The notes beneath the pieces were generated by a model. It was not told the origin of the DNA and made no database searches. It saw nothing but the letters and a program-made list of their open reading frames with translations. From Nostoc sp. NMS8 (GTDB taxonomy: Bacteria > Cyanobacteriota > Cyanobacteriia > Cyanobacteriales > Nostocaceae), in NCBI RefSeq assembly GCF_017115045.1, contig NZ_JABXKK010000104.1:124001-188000 (forward strand): a DNA stretch of 64,000 nucleotides, in the 5' to 3' direction. Shown here in pieces: positions 32,107 through 41,112 of the stretch. Every line of letters starts with the position of its first letter. Position 1 is the first letter of the stretch. A program made the position numbers and the translations under genes.

Positions 32107-32763
32107 ATGCGCCTCCCTTTACCACAGTTTGCCACTGGCGATCGCCATCCCAACCACATTGCGGAGGTGATCGAAACTACTAGTACGGAATTTTTAGCTC
32201 AGTGTTTGGAACCGGAAGATTTAAGCTTTCCCTCCATGCCACCCTTTGGTAGTTGGGTTTGTTCTGTGGATGAAGAATCTGGCAATAAAATTTATGCCGT
32301 AGTGTATTATGCTACAACTATGCCCATAGATTCCGTACATCGGGCTAGAGCGTTGGGGTTGTCCTTGCAAGACTTACGGGAGGAACAACCCCAAATTTTT
32401 GCTATGCTCCGCACAGAATTTCGGGCTGCGATCGTGGGATTTGAACTATCTTCGCAAAATCAAAGTTATAACCAAAGAGTATATCAGTATCTTCCACCGC
32501 GTCCCCCGCAAATTCATCAAGCTGTTTATCGATGTGAACCAGAAGCTATCATTAAATTTACTGAAGAATTAGATTTTTTACGGACACTACTTTGTATCAA
32601 TGGTGCGCCTATAGAGTCTTTGACCGCAGCTGCCATTCGAGATGTATACCAGTTACGCAAAGCTGACCGAGAATGGCTAATTAAAGCTGGACGTAGCTTA
32701 AGTGTGCTACTTAAAGACGACTACGATCGCTTGCGGTTCATTTTGAGTCAAATCCACCCGTAG
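32107..32763 (+). CDS. HAS-barrel domain protein, cyanobacterial
   Basis: The 218-aa protein has an N-terminal beta-rich region ('STEFLAQCLEPEDLSFPSMP', 'GSWVCSVDEESGNKIYAVVY') resembling HAS-barrel modules of HerA-type and ATP synthase-like proteins, and a helical C-terminal part ('ADREWLIKAGRSLSVLLKDD'). No catalytic motif is visible. I know such proteins as conserved in cyanobacteria without a function. Confidence 0.8.
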   Translation: MRLPLPQFATGDRHPNHIAEVIETTSTEFLAQCLEPEDLSFPSMPPFGSWVCSVDEESGNKIYAVVYYATTMPIDSVHRARALGLSLQDLREEQPQIFAMLRTEFRAAIVGFELSSQNQSYNQRVYQYLPPRPPQIHQAVYRCEPEAIIKFTEELDFLRTLLCINGAPIESLTAAAIRDVYQLRKADREWLIKAGRSLSVLLKDDYDRLRFILSQIHP

Positions 32764-32903
32764 GTAGTTAATTCAGAGACAATTACCTAGTTACTGTAAG
32801 TTAAGACTTTTGATTTCTCGTCAGGTGGCTTCTCCATTTATATCGCTCAGGCGATCGCCCCAAGGTAATCGCAGTTTTACCATAGCCCCTTCAATTCCTA
32901 TCT

Positions 32904-35039
32904 ATGGAACTCTTATCACAAGTTCTTGTTCTGGAACCAACCTCCCAAGTTCTTGGCAAGGAACCCATTGTTCCCTTTGCTATTTTGTTGGTGGTTATCT
33001 TAGTTATACCCATCATGTTTGAGCGGCTAAGATTACCAGGATTAGTGGGTTTGGTTTTCTCAGGGCTAGTACTTGGGCCTTCAGGTTGGAATCTATTTCA
33101 GCCTGACTCACCAATGATTAACCTACTATCAGACATTGGGTTAATTTATTTCCTGTTTGTCGCTGGGCTAGAAATCGATCTCGAAAAGTTCCGCCTGCGA
33201 AAAAGTCGCGCCTTGGGGTTTGCTAGCTTGACTTTCAGTGTACCTCTAGTAATGGGAACCTCACTAGGGCTAGTTTTCGGCTATGGCTGGAATACTTCAA
33301 TTTTAATTGGCTCTTTATTCGCTTCCTATACCCTTTTGGCATATCCGATAATCAGCCGTTTAGGAGTGGTAAACAACGAAGCTGTTACTGTCACCATTGG
33401 AGCAACAATTTTTACAGATATTGGCGCAGTGCTGATATTAGCCTTGACTGTAGCGATCGCTCATGCTGGGGAATTTAGCTTTGCTAAACTACTTACCTTG
33501 TCGGGTTGGTTAACTATTTACTCTGTGGCCGTTGTGACTGGCTTTGATTGGGCCGGCAAAGAATTTTTTAAGCGGTCTGGAGACGATGAAGGAAACAAGT
33601 TTTTGTTTGTGTTGCTTTCTGTGTTTCTAGCGGCTGTGGGCGCTCAATTAATTGGGGTAGAAAAAATTGTTGGTGCTTTTTTAGCGGGTTTAGCGGTGAA
33701 TGAAGCTGTGGGTGCAGGCCCAGTCAAAGAAAAGGTGGTATTTATTGGCAGTGTGCTGTTCATTCCGATTTTCTTTGTTGACCTTGGGTTACTGATCGAT
33801 CTACCCGCATTGGGGAACAACCTAGATACACTCAAGTTAACCCTGTTAATGATAGTTGGTTTGATTGTCAGTAAATTGATTGCGGCTTTGTTGACAAAAC
33901 TGGTTTACCGCTACAAGTGGCAAGAAATACTAACGATGTGGTCGCTATCACTTCCCCAGGTTGGTACAACCTTAGCAGCAACGTTAGTGGGATATCGGGC
34001 TGGATTGCTGCCACTAGTAGTATTACACAGTGTCATTGTTTTAATGCTTGTGACCTCAACCTTGGGGCCGTTGCTGACCAGTCGAATAGCTGTTGGTTTA
34101 AATTCTTCACCAGCCGAAGATCCAACACCACCCCTACCTGACCAAAATACACTAGAGACAGATAGCGCTTTTACTATAGTTGTACCTGTATATAATCCTC
34201 AGACTCAGCAGTATTTAATTGAAATGGCGGCGTTATTAGCGCGTCAGTCTCAGGGGAAAATTATACCGCTAGCGATCGCTAATGCTGCTGCTCAGATGGA
34301 TGCACCGCAGTTAGAAACATCTCTACAACGGAGTGAGTGGTTATTGACCAAAGCTACTGCACAAAGTCGAGCTTTGGGTGTAGCCGCAGAACCAGTACTG
34401 CGAATTGATGATGCCTTTGCTCAAGGAATTAGCAGAGCAGCTCGCGAACAAAAGGCTAGTTTAATTGTTATGGGTTGGGGTAAACGGACTGGGTTACGAG
34501 CGCGTTTATTTGGGAATGTGATTGATGGCGTGCTTTGGGCATCCCATTGTCCAGTAGCGGTGACACGTCTAGTAGAATCACCGAAAAAAATTCAGCGCAT
34601 TCTAGTACCAATAGAAAATTTAACAGCGCCAACATTACAGCCAGTACAATTTGCCCAGATGCTAGCAGAAGCAAATCAGAGCCATATTACTGTGCTGAAT
34701 GTGTGCGATCGCCGCACTAGTTCCAGTAAAATCGCTTGGAGGCGATCGCACCTTTCCCTATTGGTATCAAAATTGGCTTTGGCCAATACCCCAGAAATTC
34801 AAATCATCGCTCACGAAAATGTTGCCCAAGCAATTTTGCAGGCAGCACGGTTATATGATTTAGTAGTTTTACCTTTTATACGTAATCGTACCAGTCCTGG
34901 AGGGTTAGCCATTAGCGATGTCACAACCCAGTTAGCCAGACAACTCACTTGCTCCATAGTCATGCTTGGAGAACCGCAACGTACTCAAACTAATGTAATA
35001 ACTTCTAATACAGCTACCAGCATTACATCTGCTGTATAA
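32904..35039 (+). CDS. CPA2-type cation:proton antiporter with universal stress domains
   Basis: The 711-aa protein is a membrane antiporter of about twelve segments (~25-400, 'GLVFSGLVLGPSGWNLFQPD', 'LIYFLFVAGLEIDLEKF') joined to a cytoplasmic C-terminus of two Usp-like domains ('FTIVVPVYNPQTQQYLIEMA', 'ASLIVMGWGKRTGLRARLFG', 'RILVPIENLTAPTLQP'). It would exchange Na+ or K+ for protons, with the stress domains sensing nucleotides or redox state. The ion cannot be told from the sequence. Confidence 0.9.
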   Translation: MELLSQVLVLEPTSQVLGKEPIVPFAILLVVILVIPIMFERLRLPGLVGLVFSGLVLGPSGWNLFQPDSPMINLLSDIGLIYFLFVAGLEIDLEKFRLRKSRALGFASLTFSVPLVMGTSLGLVFGYGWNTSILIGSLFASYTLLAYPIISRLGVVNNEAVTVTIGATIFTDIGAVLILALTVAIAHAGEFSFAKLLTLSGWLTIYSVAVVTGFDWAGKEFFKRSGDDEGNKFLFVLLSVFLAAVGAQLIGVEKIVGAFLAGLAVNEAVGAGPVKEKVVFIGSVLFIPIFFVDLGLLIDLPALGNNLDTLKLTLLMIVGLIVSKLIAALLTKLVYRYKWQEILTMWSLSLPQVGTTLAATLVGYRAGLLPLVVLHSVIVLMLVTSTLGPLLTSRIAVGLNSSPAEDPTPPLPDQNTLETDSAFTIVVPVYNPQTQQYLIEMAALLARQSQGKIIPLAIANAAAQMDAPQLETSLQRSEWLLTKATAQSRALGVAAEPVLRIDDAFAQGISRAAREQKASLIVMGWGKRTGLRARLFGNVIDGVLWASHCPVAVTRLVESPKKIQRILVPIENLTAPTLQPVQFAQMLAEANQSHITVLNVCDRRTSSSKIAWRRSHLSLLVSKLALANTPEIQIIAHENVAQAILQAARLYDLVVLPFIRNRTSPGGLAISDVTTQLARQLTCSIVMLGEPQRTQTNVITSNTATSITSAV

Positions 35040-35397
35040 TATCAGCTATAATTCAGTCCACTTGAGTGACTTGGGGTGTAAACCCACTCTCGACTAACTT
35101 CTATCCAACTAAAAACATAAGTAACCTTAAAAACACTTTATTTTGTTGAAGATTTGATGAAGCTCTACAAAAAAAACAACAATTTTCCAACAATATTTGT
35201 TACTTTGCTAATTAAATTCGTCAAGATTCAGGTAGAAATATCACAAAATTACATCCCTAAAAAAAATAGGTAAGTTCAACCACACTTTTTGATTGAACTT
35301 TGTTCTTTTTATTTGTTTTGTATTTTTGTACCCAAGCTGGGTAATCTAAAAGTAAGTGCAATAGCTACTGAAAATATTTGTAAGTAACTGGGAAACT
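35040..35397. other. Intergenic region upstream of the UXS gene
   Basis: AT-rich, no gene and no strong hairpin. It probably holds the promoter of the nucleotide-sugar genes. Confidence 0.4.
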
Positions 35398-36348
35398 ATG
35401 AGAATTTTGGTAACGGGCGGTGCTGGGTTTATTGGTTCCCATCTCATCGACCGACTAATGGCTGCTGGGCATGAATTAATATGCTTAGATAATTTTTACA
35501 CTGGTCACAAACGCAACATTCTTAAATGGTTAGGTAATCCGTACTTTGAACTAATTCGCCACGACATAACCGAACCAATTCGCTTAGAAGTGGATCAAAT
35601 TTATCATTTAGCTTGTCCAGCTTCACCGGTACATTACCAGTACAACCCAGTTAAAACCGTTAAAACTAACGTGATCGGAACACTGAATATGTTGGGACTG
35701 GCAAAACGCGTAAAAGCGAGGTTTTTCTTAGCTTCAACTAGTGAAGTATACGGAGATCCAGAAGTTCATCCCCAGACTGAAGAGTATAGAGGTAGCGTCA
35801 ATCCCATTGGGATACGTTCATGCTACGACGAAGGTAAAAGAATTGCTGAGACTTTAGCATTTGATTACTATAGGCAAAATAAAGTTGATATTCGAGTTGT
35901 GCGGATATTCAATACCTACGGGCCAAGAATGTTAGAAAATGATGGTCGGGTGGTAAGCAATTTTATCGTTCAAGCCTTGCGGGGTAATCCTTTAACCGTA
36001 TACGGTGATGGTTCGCAAACTCGTAGCTTCTGCTACGTTTCCGATTTGGTAGAAGGATTCATCCGCCTCATGAATAGCGACTACATTGGCCCAGTTAACT
36101 TGGGCAATCCTGGTGAATACACGATTTTACAATTAGCACAAACCGTGCAAAATATGATCAATCCAGACGCGCAAATAAAGTTCGAGGCATTACCTTCGGA
36201 CGATCCCCGGCGGCGTCAGCCTGATATCACAAAGGCAAAAACTTGGTTAAATTGGGAACCTACCATTCCTCTGCAAGACGGGTTAAAACTGACAATAGAA
36301 GATTTTCGCGATCGCATTCAAAGCGATGTCAATAATTCAACCATCTGA
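35398..36348 (+). CDS. UDP-glucuronate decarboxylase (UXS), SDR family
   Basis: The 316-aa protein has the NAD motif 'TGGAGFIGSHLIDRL' and active-site 'SCYDEGKRIAETL' (Tyr-x3-Lys) typical of UXS, plus 'YHLACPASPVHYQYNPVKT'. It converts UDP-glucuronate to UDP-xylose. The following gene makes UDP-glucuronate, so the two form a pathway supplying sugars for exopolysaccharide. Length is normal for bacterial UXS. Confidence 0.93.
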   Translation: MRILVTGGAGFIGSHLIDRLMAAGHELICLDNFYTGHKRNILKWLGNPYFELIRHDITEPIRLEVDQIYHLACPASPVHYQYNPVKTVKTNVIGTLNMLGLAKRVKARFFLASTSEVYGDPEVHPQTEEYRGSVNPIGIRSCYDEGKRIAETLAFDYYRQNKVDIRVVRIFNTYGPRMLENDGRVVSNFIVQALRGNPLTVYGDGSQTRSFCYVSDLVEGFIRLMNSDYIGPVNLGNPGEYTILQLAQTVQNMINPDAQIKFEALPSDDPRRRQPDITKAKTWLNWEPTIPLQDGLKLTIEDFRDRIQSDVNNSTI

Positions 36349-36494
36349 GTGGCCGCTAGCGTCACTCTGAATTTTCATGCAGGCTCACCCTCAATAACTA
36401 ATATCCTTAGTGGCTGAGTTGACTGCCAGTTTATAAGTGTCAAATTGAGAACTTCTTTTTGAAAACTAAGCCCAAAAAAGTGAGGAGTTAAAAA

Positions 36495-37886
36495 ATGCGT
36501 GTTTGCGTGATTGGTACTGGTTACGTTGGTTTGGTTACAGGTGCTTGCTTGGCTCACATTGGGCATGATGTAATTTGCGTAGATAACAACGAAGAAAAAG
36601 TTAAGTTAATGAAGTCTGGGCAGTCTCCCATTTTTGAGCCGGGACTCTCAGAAATTATGCAGTCTGCCATTCAAACAGAGAAAATTCATTTTACTAGCGA
36701 TCTTGCTGCTGGAGTTTCCCACGGCGAAATTCTGTTTATTGCTGTGGGAACACCACCTTTACCTACAGGTGAAAGTGATACTCGTTACGTCGAAGCTGTA
36801 GCCCGTGGGATTGGCGAAAATCTCAATGGTGGTTATAAAGTCATAGTGAATAAATCTACAGTACCCATTGGCTCAGGTGATTGGGTACGGATGCTTGTTC
36901 TAGATGGTGTTGCAGAGCGGCAGAAAACACTGATACCCGCAGGTGGAGTGCCGAGTGATGAGAAATTACCTGAATTTGTAGCCGAGTTTGATATAGTCAG
37001 CAATCCAGAGTTTCTGCGCGAAGGTTCGGCAGTTCACGACACCTTCAACCCCGATCGCATTGTACTAGGAGGCAATAGTCAAAGGGCAGTAGCCTTAATG
37101 CAACAACTTTATGCCCCAATTGTGGAACGCAAGTACGCTGAAGATCAATCTTTACCCCCTGTGCCGATTTTGGCAACAGACCTAAGTTCGGCGGAAATGA
37201 TTAAATACGCCGCTAATGCTTTTTTAGCCACTAAGATTAGTTTTATTAACGAAGTTGCTAATATTTGCGATCGCGTCGGTGCTGATGTCACCCAAGTAGC
37301 CAAAGGTATCGGTCTAGACTCCCGCATTGGTAATAAGTTTTTACAAGCTGGTATTGGTTGGGGTGGTTCTTGTTTTCCCAAAGATGTCTCCGCTCTGATT
37401 CACACTGCTGATGATTATGGTTATGAAGCCCAGCTACTGAAATCTGCTGTCAGTGTCAACGAACGTCAGCGATTGATTGCTTTAGAAAAACTCCAACAAG
37501 TTCTAAAAATTCTCAAAGGCAAAACAGTCGGACTACTCGGACTGACCTTCAAGCCAGATACCGACGACTTGCGTGACGCTCCAGCCCTCATCCTAATTGA
37601 GCAGCTAAACCGACTAGGAGCCAAAGTCAAAGCCTTTGACCCCATTATTTCCCAAACAGGTATGCGTCATGGTCTTTCTGGGGTATTAGTAGAAACCGAT
37701 GCCGAAAGACTTGCTGATGGCTGCGATGCTTTGGTACTCGTCACCGAATGGCAGCAGTTCAGCACTCTCGACTATGTGAAGATGGCAAAATTGATGGCAC
37801 ACCCCGTTATCATCGATGGTCGTAACTTCCTCGATCCTGAAACACTTATACGCGCTGGATTCCAATATGTAGGCGTAGGAAGATAA
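36495..37886 (+). CDS. ugd: UDP-glucose 6-dehydrogenase
   Basis: The 463-aa protein has the NAD motif 'GTGYVGLVTGACLA', the catalytic cysteine motif 'GWGGSCFPKD' and 'LGLTFKPDTDDLRDAPAL'. It oxidises UDP-glucose to UDP-glucuronate, substrate of the UXS enzyme encoded 146 bases upstream. A ribosome site ('gaggag') precedes the ATG. The C-terminal domain is complete. Confidence 0.95.
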   Translation: MRVCVIGTGYVGLVTGACLAHIGHDVICVDNNEEKVKLMKSGQSPIFEPGLSEIMQSAIQTEKIHFTSDLAAGVSHGEILFIAVGTPPLPTGESDTRYVEAVARGIGENLNGGYKVIVNKSTVPIGSGDWVRMLVLDGVAERQKTLIPAGGVPSDEKLPEFVAEFDIVSNPEFLREGSAVHDTFNPDRIVLGGNSQRAVALMQQLYAPIVERKYAEDQSLPPVPILATDLSSAEMIKYAANAFLATKISFINEVANICDRVGADVTQVAKGIGLDSRIGNKFLQAGIGWGGSCFPKDVSALIHTADDYGYEAQLLKSAVSVNERQRLIALEKLQQVLKILKGKTVGLLGLTFKPDTDDLRDAPALILIEQLNRLGAKVKAFDPIISQTGMRHGLSGVLVETDAERLADGCDALVLVTEWQQFSTLDYVKMAKLMAHPVIIDGRNFLDPETLIRAGFQYVGVGR

Positions 37887-37889
37887 AAA

Positions 37890-37932
37890 TTTAGGAATTA
37901 GGAGTTAGGAATAATCAATAACTTCTAACTCC
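37890..37932. repeat. 'aggagttagga' / 'cttctaactcc' hairpin repeat
   Basis: A short copy of the 'gttaggag' repeat and its inverse after ugd; it may act as a terminator. Confidence 0.5.
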
Positions 37933-38050
37933 GTTCAAAATTTAAAGATTTACAGTACCGTCTAGAATGATCTAGGCGGTATTTAATTTGTATAAAGCTT
38001 CACGCAAAGCTGCTCAGAAAAACTTTACTTTTTTGCGTGACAAGATGATA

Positions 38051-38887
38051 TCAACTGCTATGTGGAATACGTTCAATTTCAGCATATCCACTGAAAATAA
38101 GTTTTTGACCTTCAGTTTCTAATCGGTTGAGCCGCATTTTCACTCCATCAAGGTCAAAACGATCGAGATCAACCATATTATCTAAAATTTCTACCAGTGC
38201 CACACTCAAGGTTTGTGAGATTTCCCGTTGTGCTTCTGGCACTTGGTCAAGCTGGATGTTTGGATCTTTGAAAGAAACTCGCCGCCGCCTTTCAATGCCT
38301 ATAGCTAGGATCATGCTCAGGGGTACAAGTTCGCCATTGTTTAAATCGGCTTTTGCTACAAGCTGCAACCGATTTTCTGGCAATAGCTGTATCTGAACAT
38401 CCGTAAAGGAGACTGGTTCGCCGCCAGATAATGCTGTCAGTGATGGTACGGTGAGGTTAAGCAGGCGCTTTTTCACCAGTTCCGCGTTAAAGGCTTGGTT
38501 GATGCCTGCTTCTGATAATATGACTTGAGCGATCGCTTGAGTAGGTTGCTTGAGACTGAGTTTGCCACTTAAAACCGACCCGAAGTCAATAGCCACCGCA
38601 TCAGTTTCAAAAGACATCTCCTCAACTGCGAAATCTTTCCGAATTACCAAGCCACGACCGCTCATTTTGAAGCTATCAATGCTGCCTTGCAACAGTTTGC
38701 TGGAGGGGTAGCAGCGCACAGAGACTTCTACTGACTCGCTTTGCGTAAACAAGTGGCGAATCGTTTGGCTGGCGACCGTGTTGAGCATCCGCTCTCCCCA
38801 ATCTGTGCCTTTAGGATTTTGTAAACCAGTAAGTCCGCCGAACATGTGGTTTTTAGTCTCTAGAAGTTCTTTGTACTTTTGTAACAA
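38051..38887 (-). CDS. DUF2993 (LmeA-like) protein
   Basis: The 278-aa protein fits DUF2993 proteins: 'LFTQSESVEVSVRCYPSSKL', 'SFKMSGRGLVIRKDFAVEEM' and repeated beta strands. Relatives include phospholipid-binding LmeA of actinobacteria; the cyanobacterial role is unknown. There is no clear signal peptide. Confidence 0.85.
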   Translation of the reverse strand: MLQKYKELLETKNHMFGGLTGLQNPKGTDWGERMLNTVASQTIRHLFTQSESVEVSVRCYPSSKLLQGSIDSFKMSGRGLVIRKDFAVEEMSFETDAVAIDFGSVLSGKLSLKQPTQAIAQVILSEAGINQAFNAELVKKRLLNLTVPSLTALSGGEPVSFTDVQIQLLPENRLQLVAKADLNNGELVPLSMILAIGIERRRRVSFKDPNIQLDQVPEAQREISQTLSVALVEILDNMVDLDRFDLDGVKMRLNRLETEGQKLIFSGYAEIERIPHSS

Positions 38888-39289
38888 ACTGTGAAGAATA
38901 CAGCAAGCGATCCCGTGATTAATTGTGCTGATGGATAGGAGTTAGATGGCTGATGGTTGATAAAATAATGTATAAAATATCACTATCCATCAAGGTACTT
39001 AAGGAAGTAAACACAGGTCAAACACATTCTGTTTAGGAATGTAAACGGGAAATGCAGCAGAAGTATGGCATTTCTAGTGAGGAAATCTGAATCAGATATT
39101 GGCATTGATATAGAATTTCTGCAAGAAAAGTTATCAATAACTTATTGGTGGGAATACTTGAATTAAGACATCAGACAGCTTCTCACCACTGCTAACTATG
39201 ACACAGCTAAATCTAGCCTAGCTGATTACCTAAAAGCGGTTTGTGCTGAAGCTGTCATAGCTACAGTTTCCAAATAACATACTAAAACC
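38888..39289. other. Decayed coding region, unidentified
   Basis: Fragments look like old codons but are full of stops: 'MQQKYGISSEE' near 39052, 'FLQEKLSITYWWEYLN' ending near 39165 and 'SLADYLKAVCAEAVIATVSK' ending at 39277. They may be remains of a toxin-antitoxin or restriction-type module, given the DUF262 remnant that follows. No intact gene is present. Confidence 0.4.
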
Positions 39290-39669
39290 ATGAAAGCTAC
39301 TCAAACCAACTTTCTCAATTTCTTAGAAGGTAATAAGCAATTAATTATCCCTATCTATCAGCGTCCTTATAGTTGGACGATTACCCAATGCCAGCAGCTA
39401 TAGAATGATATTTTGCGTGCTGCTAATGACAATGAGATTTCAGGGCATTTCATTGGCTCATTAGTTTACTGCTGTTAGATACTGTGTATCTAACAGCAGT
39501 AATACCTAAATTATTAGTTATTGATGGTCAGTAACGGTTGACAACTCTTTCATTACTACTCTCTGTTTTAAGTAAAGCTATTAAAGCAAGCAATGAAGAA
39601 ATTGATATTAGTTCTGAAGCACTAGAGGATTTTTATCTTTTTAAACTCGCTACCGCTACACTAACGTAA
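39290..39669 (+). pseudogene. Decayed DUF262 (GmrSD-type) gene
   Basis: An ATG at 39290 starts 'MKATQTNFLNFLEGNKQLII' then 'PIYQRPYSWTITQCQQL' and a stop. The frames continue as 'NDILRAANDNEISGHFIGSL', then, after a palindrome, 'IPKLLVIDGQ' stop 'RLTTLSLLLSVLSKAIKASN'. This is the DUF262 N-terminal motif series ('IPIYQRPYSW', 'LLVIDGQQRLTTL'). Two stops and an internal palindrome show it is dead. Intact members are often anti-phage nucleases (GmrSD type). Confidence 0.85.
39467..39501. repeat. Perfect 16-bp palindrome inside the DUF262 pseudogene
   Basis: TACTGCTGTTAGATAC and its exact complement are separated by only three bases. It sits where about a dozen codons of the DUF262 frame should be. 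Confidence 0.85.
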
Positions 39670-39754
39670 TTCGTAATTGAGTTTTTTAACATCACATCAG
39701 ATTTGCAATAGGTTCGATTGTCATACAACTTGTATGACAAACGTAATAGACCTC

Positions 39755-41005
39755 CTACCTCGTCAACAACTTCCGCCGCAGATTATCCAACGCTGCATTC
39801 GCGCTCACATAACGAATTAAAGTTCGACCTCGCGTTGCACCAAACTGATACTCAAAACTTGCCACTTCATCCTTTGGCCCAGCTAAACCAACGTAAACTA
39901 AACCCACTGGCTTAGTATCTGTCCCTCCAGTTGGACCAGCAATTCCAGTGATACTTAATCCCCAAGTGGTTGCAAGACGGGTTTTTACTCCGACTGCCAT
40001 TTGCTCTGCAACGATCGCACTTACCGCCCCAAATTTATCTAAATCTTCCTGGTTAACCCCCAATAGCCTAACCTTCACCGAATTGTCATAAGAAATTACT
40101 CCACCCCAAAAGTAATCAGAACTGCCTGAAATATCGGTCAACATTTGCCCTAAACCGCCACCAGTGCAAGATTCTGCCACCGAAAGCGTTTCTTTTGATG
40201 CCCGCAATAACTCACCGACAACGGAAGCAAGAGTATCACTATTAACGCCGTAAAAATCCAGTCCGGCAATTTCTTTAAGTTGTTTCTCAATGGGCGCAAT
40301 TATTTCTTCTGCGGCTGCTTCAGAAGTGGCTTTAGCAGAAACTCGCAATCTTACTTCCCCCTTACCTGCATAAGGGGCTACTGTGGGATTTGGCAACTTC
40401 AAATAGGAAGCAACTTTTTCCGCCAAAGCCGATTCACCAATACCCCAAAATTTTAAACTCCGACTGTGAATAATTTCTTTACCCCAACCTTGACTTTTGA
40501 GAAATGGCACGGCTGTTTCTTCCCACATCGGATGCATTTCACTGGGAACACCGGGAAAAGTAAAAATTGTGATTTCTGGACGAGGTTGCCAAATAATACC
40601 GGGTGCTGTTCCAGTGGGGTTGGGGAGAATTTCTGCACCTTCGGGAATCAAAGCTTGCTTGCGGTTACTTGGTGACATCACCCGGCCACGTTGGGCGAAT
40701 TTTTGGGTTATGTCTTCGATAATGTCAGAACGTTCTACCAACGGGACTTTAAAAAAATCGGCGATGGTTTCGCAGGTAAGATCATCTGGTGTCGGGCCGA
40801 GTCCACCAGTGAAAATGAGAATTTGCGCTCTAGAAATAGCAATTTCTATGACTTGCTTCAACCGTTCTGGATTATCCCCAACCACTGTTTGATAGTAATG
40901 GGGAATACCTAGCTGCGCTAATTGTTGCGCCAAAAATTGAGCATTGCCGTTGAGGATATCTCCTAGCAATAGTTCAGTACCAACACAAATAATTTCTGCA
41001 CTCAT
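39755..41005 (-). CDS. cinA: CinA-like competence/damage-inducible protein
   Basis: The 416-aa protein has an N-terminal MoaB/MogA-like domain ('AEIICVGTELLLGDILNGNA', 'IFTGGLGPTPDDLT') and a C-terminal nicotinamide-nucleotide amidase-like domain ('SVAESCTGGGLGQMLTDISG', 'ITGIAGPTGGTDTKPVGLVY'). It may deamidate or hydrolyse damaged NAD derivatives. Length is normal. Confidence 0.95.
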   Translation of the reverse strand: MSAEIICVGTELLLGDILNGNAQFLAQQLAQLGIPHYYQTVVGDNPERLKQVIEIAISRAQILIFTGGLGPTPDDLTCETIADFFKVPLVERSDIIEDITQKFAQRGRVMSPSNRKQALIPEGAEILPNPTGTAPGIIWQPRPEITIFTFPGVPSEMHPMWEETAVPFLKSQGWGKEIIHSRSLKFWGIGESALAEKVASYLKLPNPTVAPYAGKGEVRLRVSAKATSEAAAEEIIAPIEKQLKEIAGLDFYGVNSDTLASVVGELLRASKETLSVAESCTGGGLGQMLTDISGSSDYFWGGVISYDNSVKVRLLGVNQEDLDKFGAVSAIVAEQMAVGVKTRLATTWGLSITGIAGPTGGTDTKPVGLVYVGLAGPKDEVASFEYQFGATRGRTLIRYVSANAALDNLRRKLLTR

Positions 41006-41009
41006 TGGA

Positions 41010-41100
41010 TTGGGAAAAGGGAGTAGGGAGTATGAGATGAGAGAGTAGGGGAGGCAAGGGAGACAAGAACTTGATTATTAACCAATGCCCAATTCCCCAT
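41010..41100. repeat. Short G-rich and 'cccatgcccc' repeats
   Basis: 'gggaaaagggagtagggagt' and 'ccaatgcccaattccccatg' units lie between glyA and cinA. Confidence 0.55.
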
Positions 41101-41112
41101 GCCCCATGCCAA

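Noticed and set aside
39700..39760. Possible tRNA, suggested by 'ggttcgattg'
   Set aside because: No acceptor stem or anticodon arm can be drawn around it. I found no convincing tRNA or rRNA in the window.
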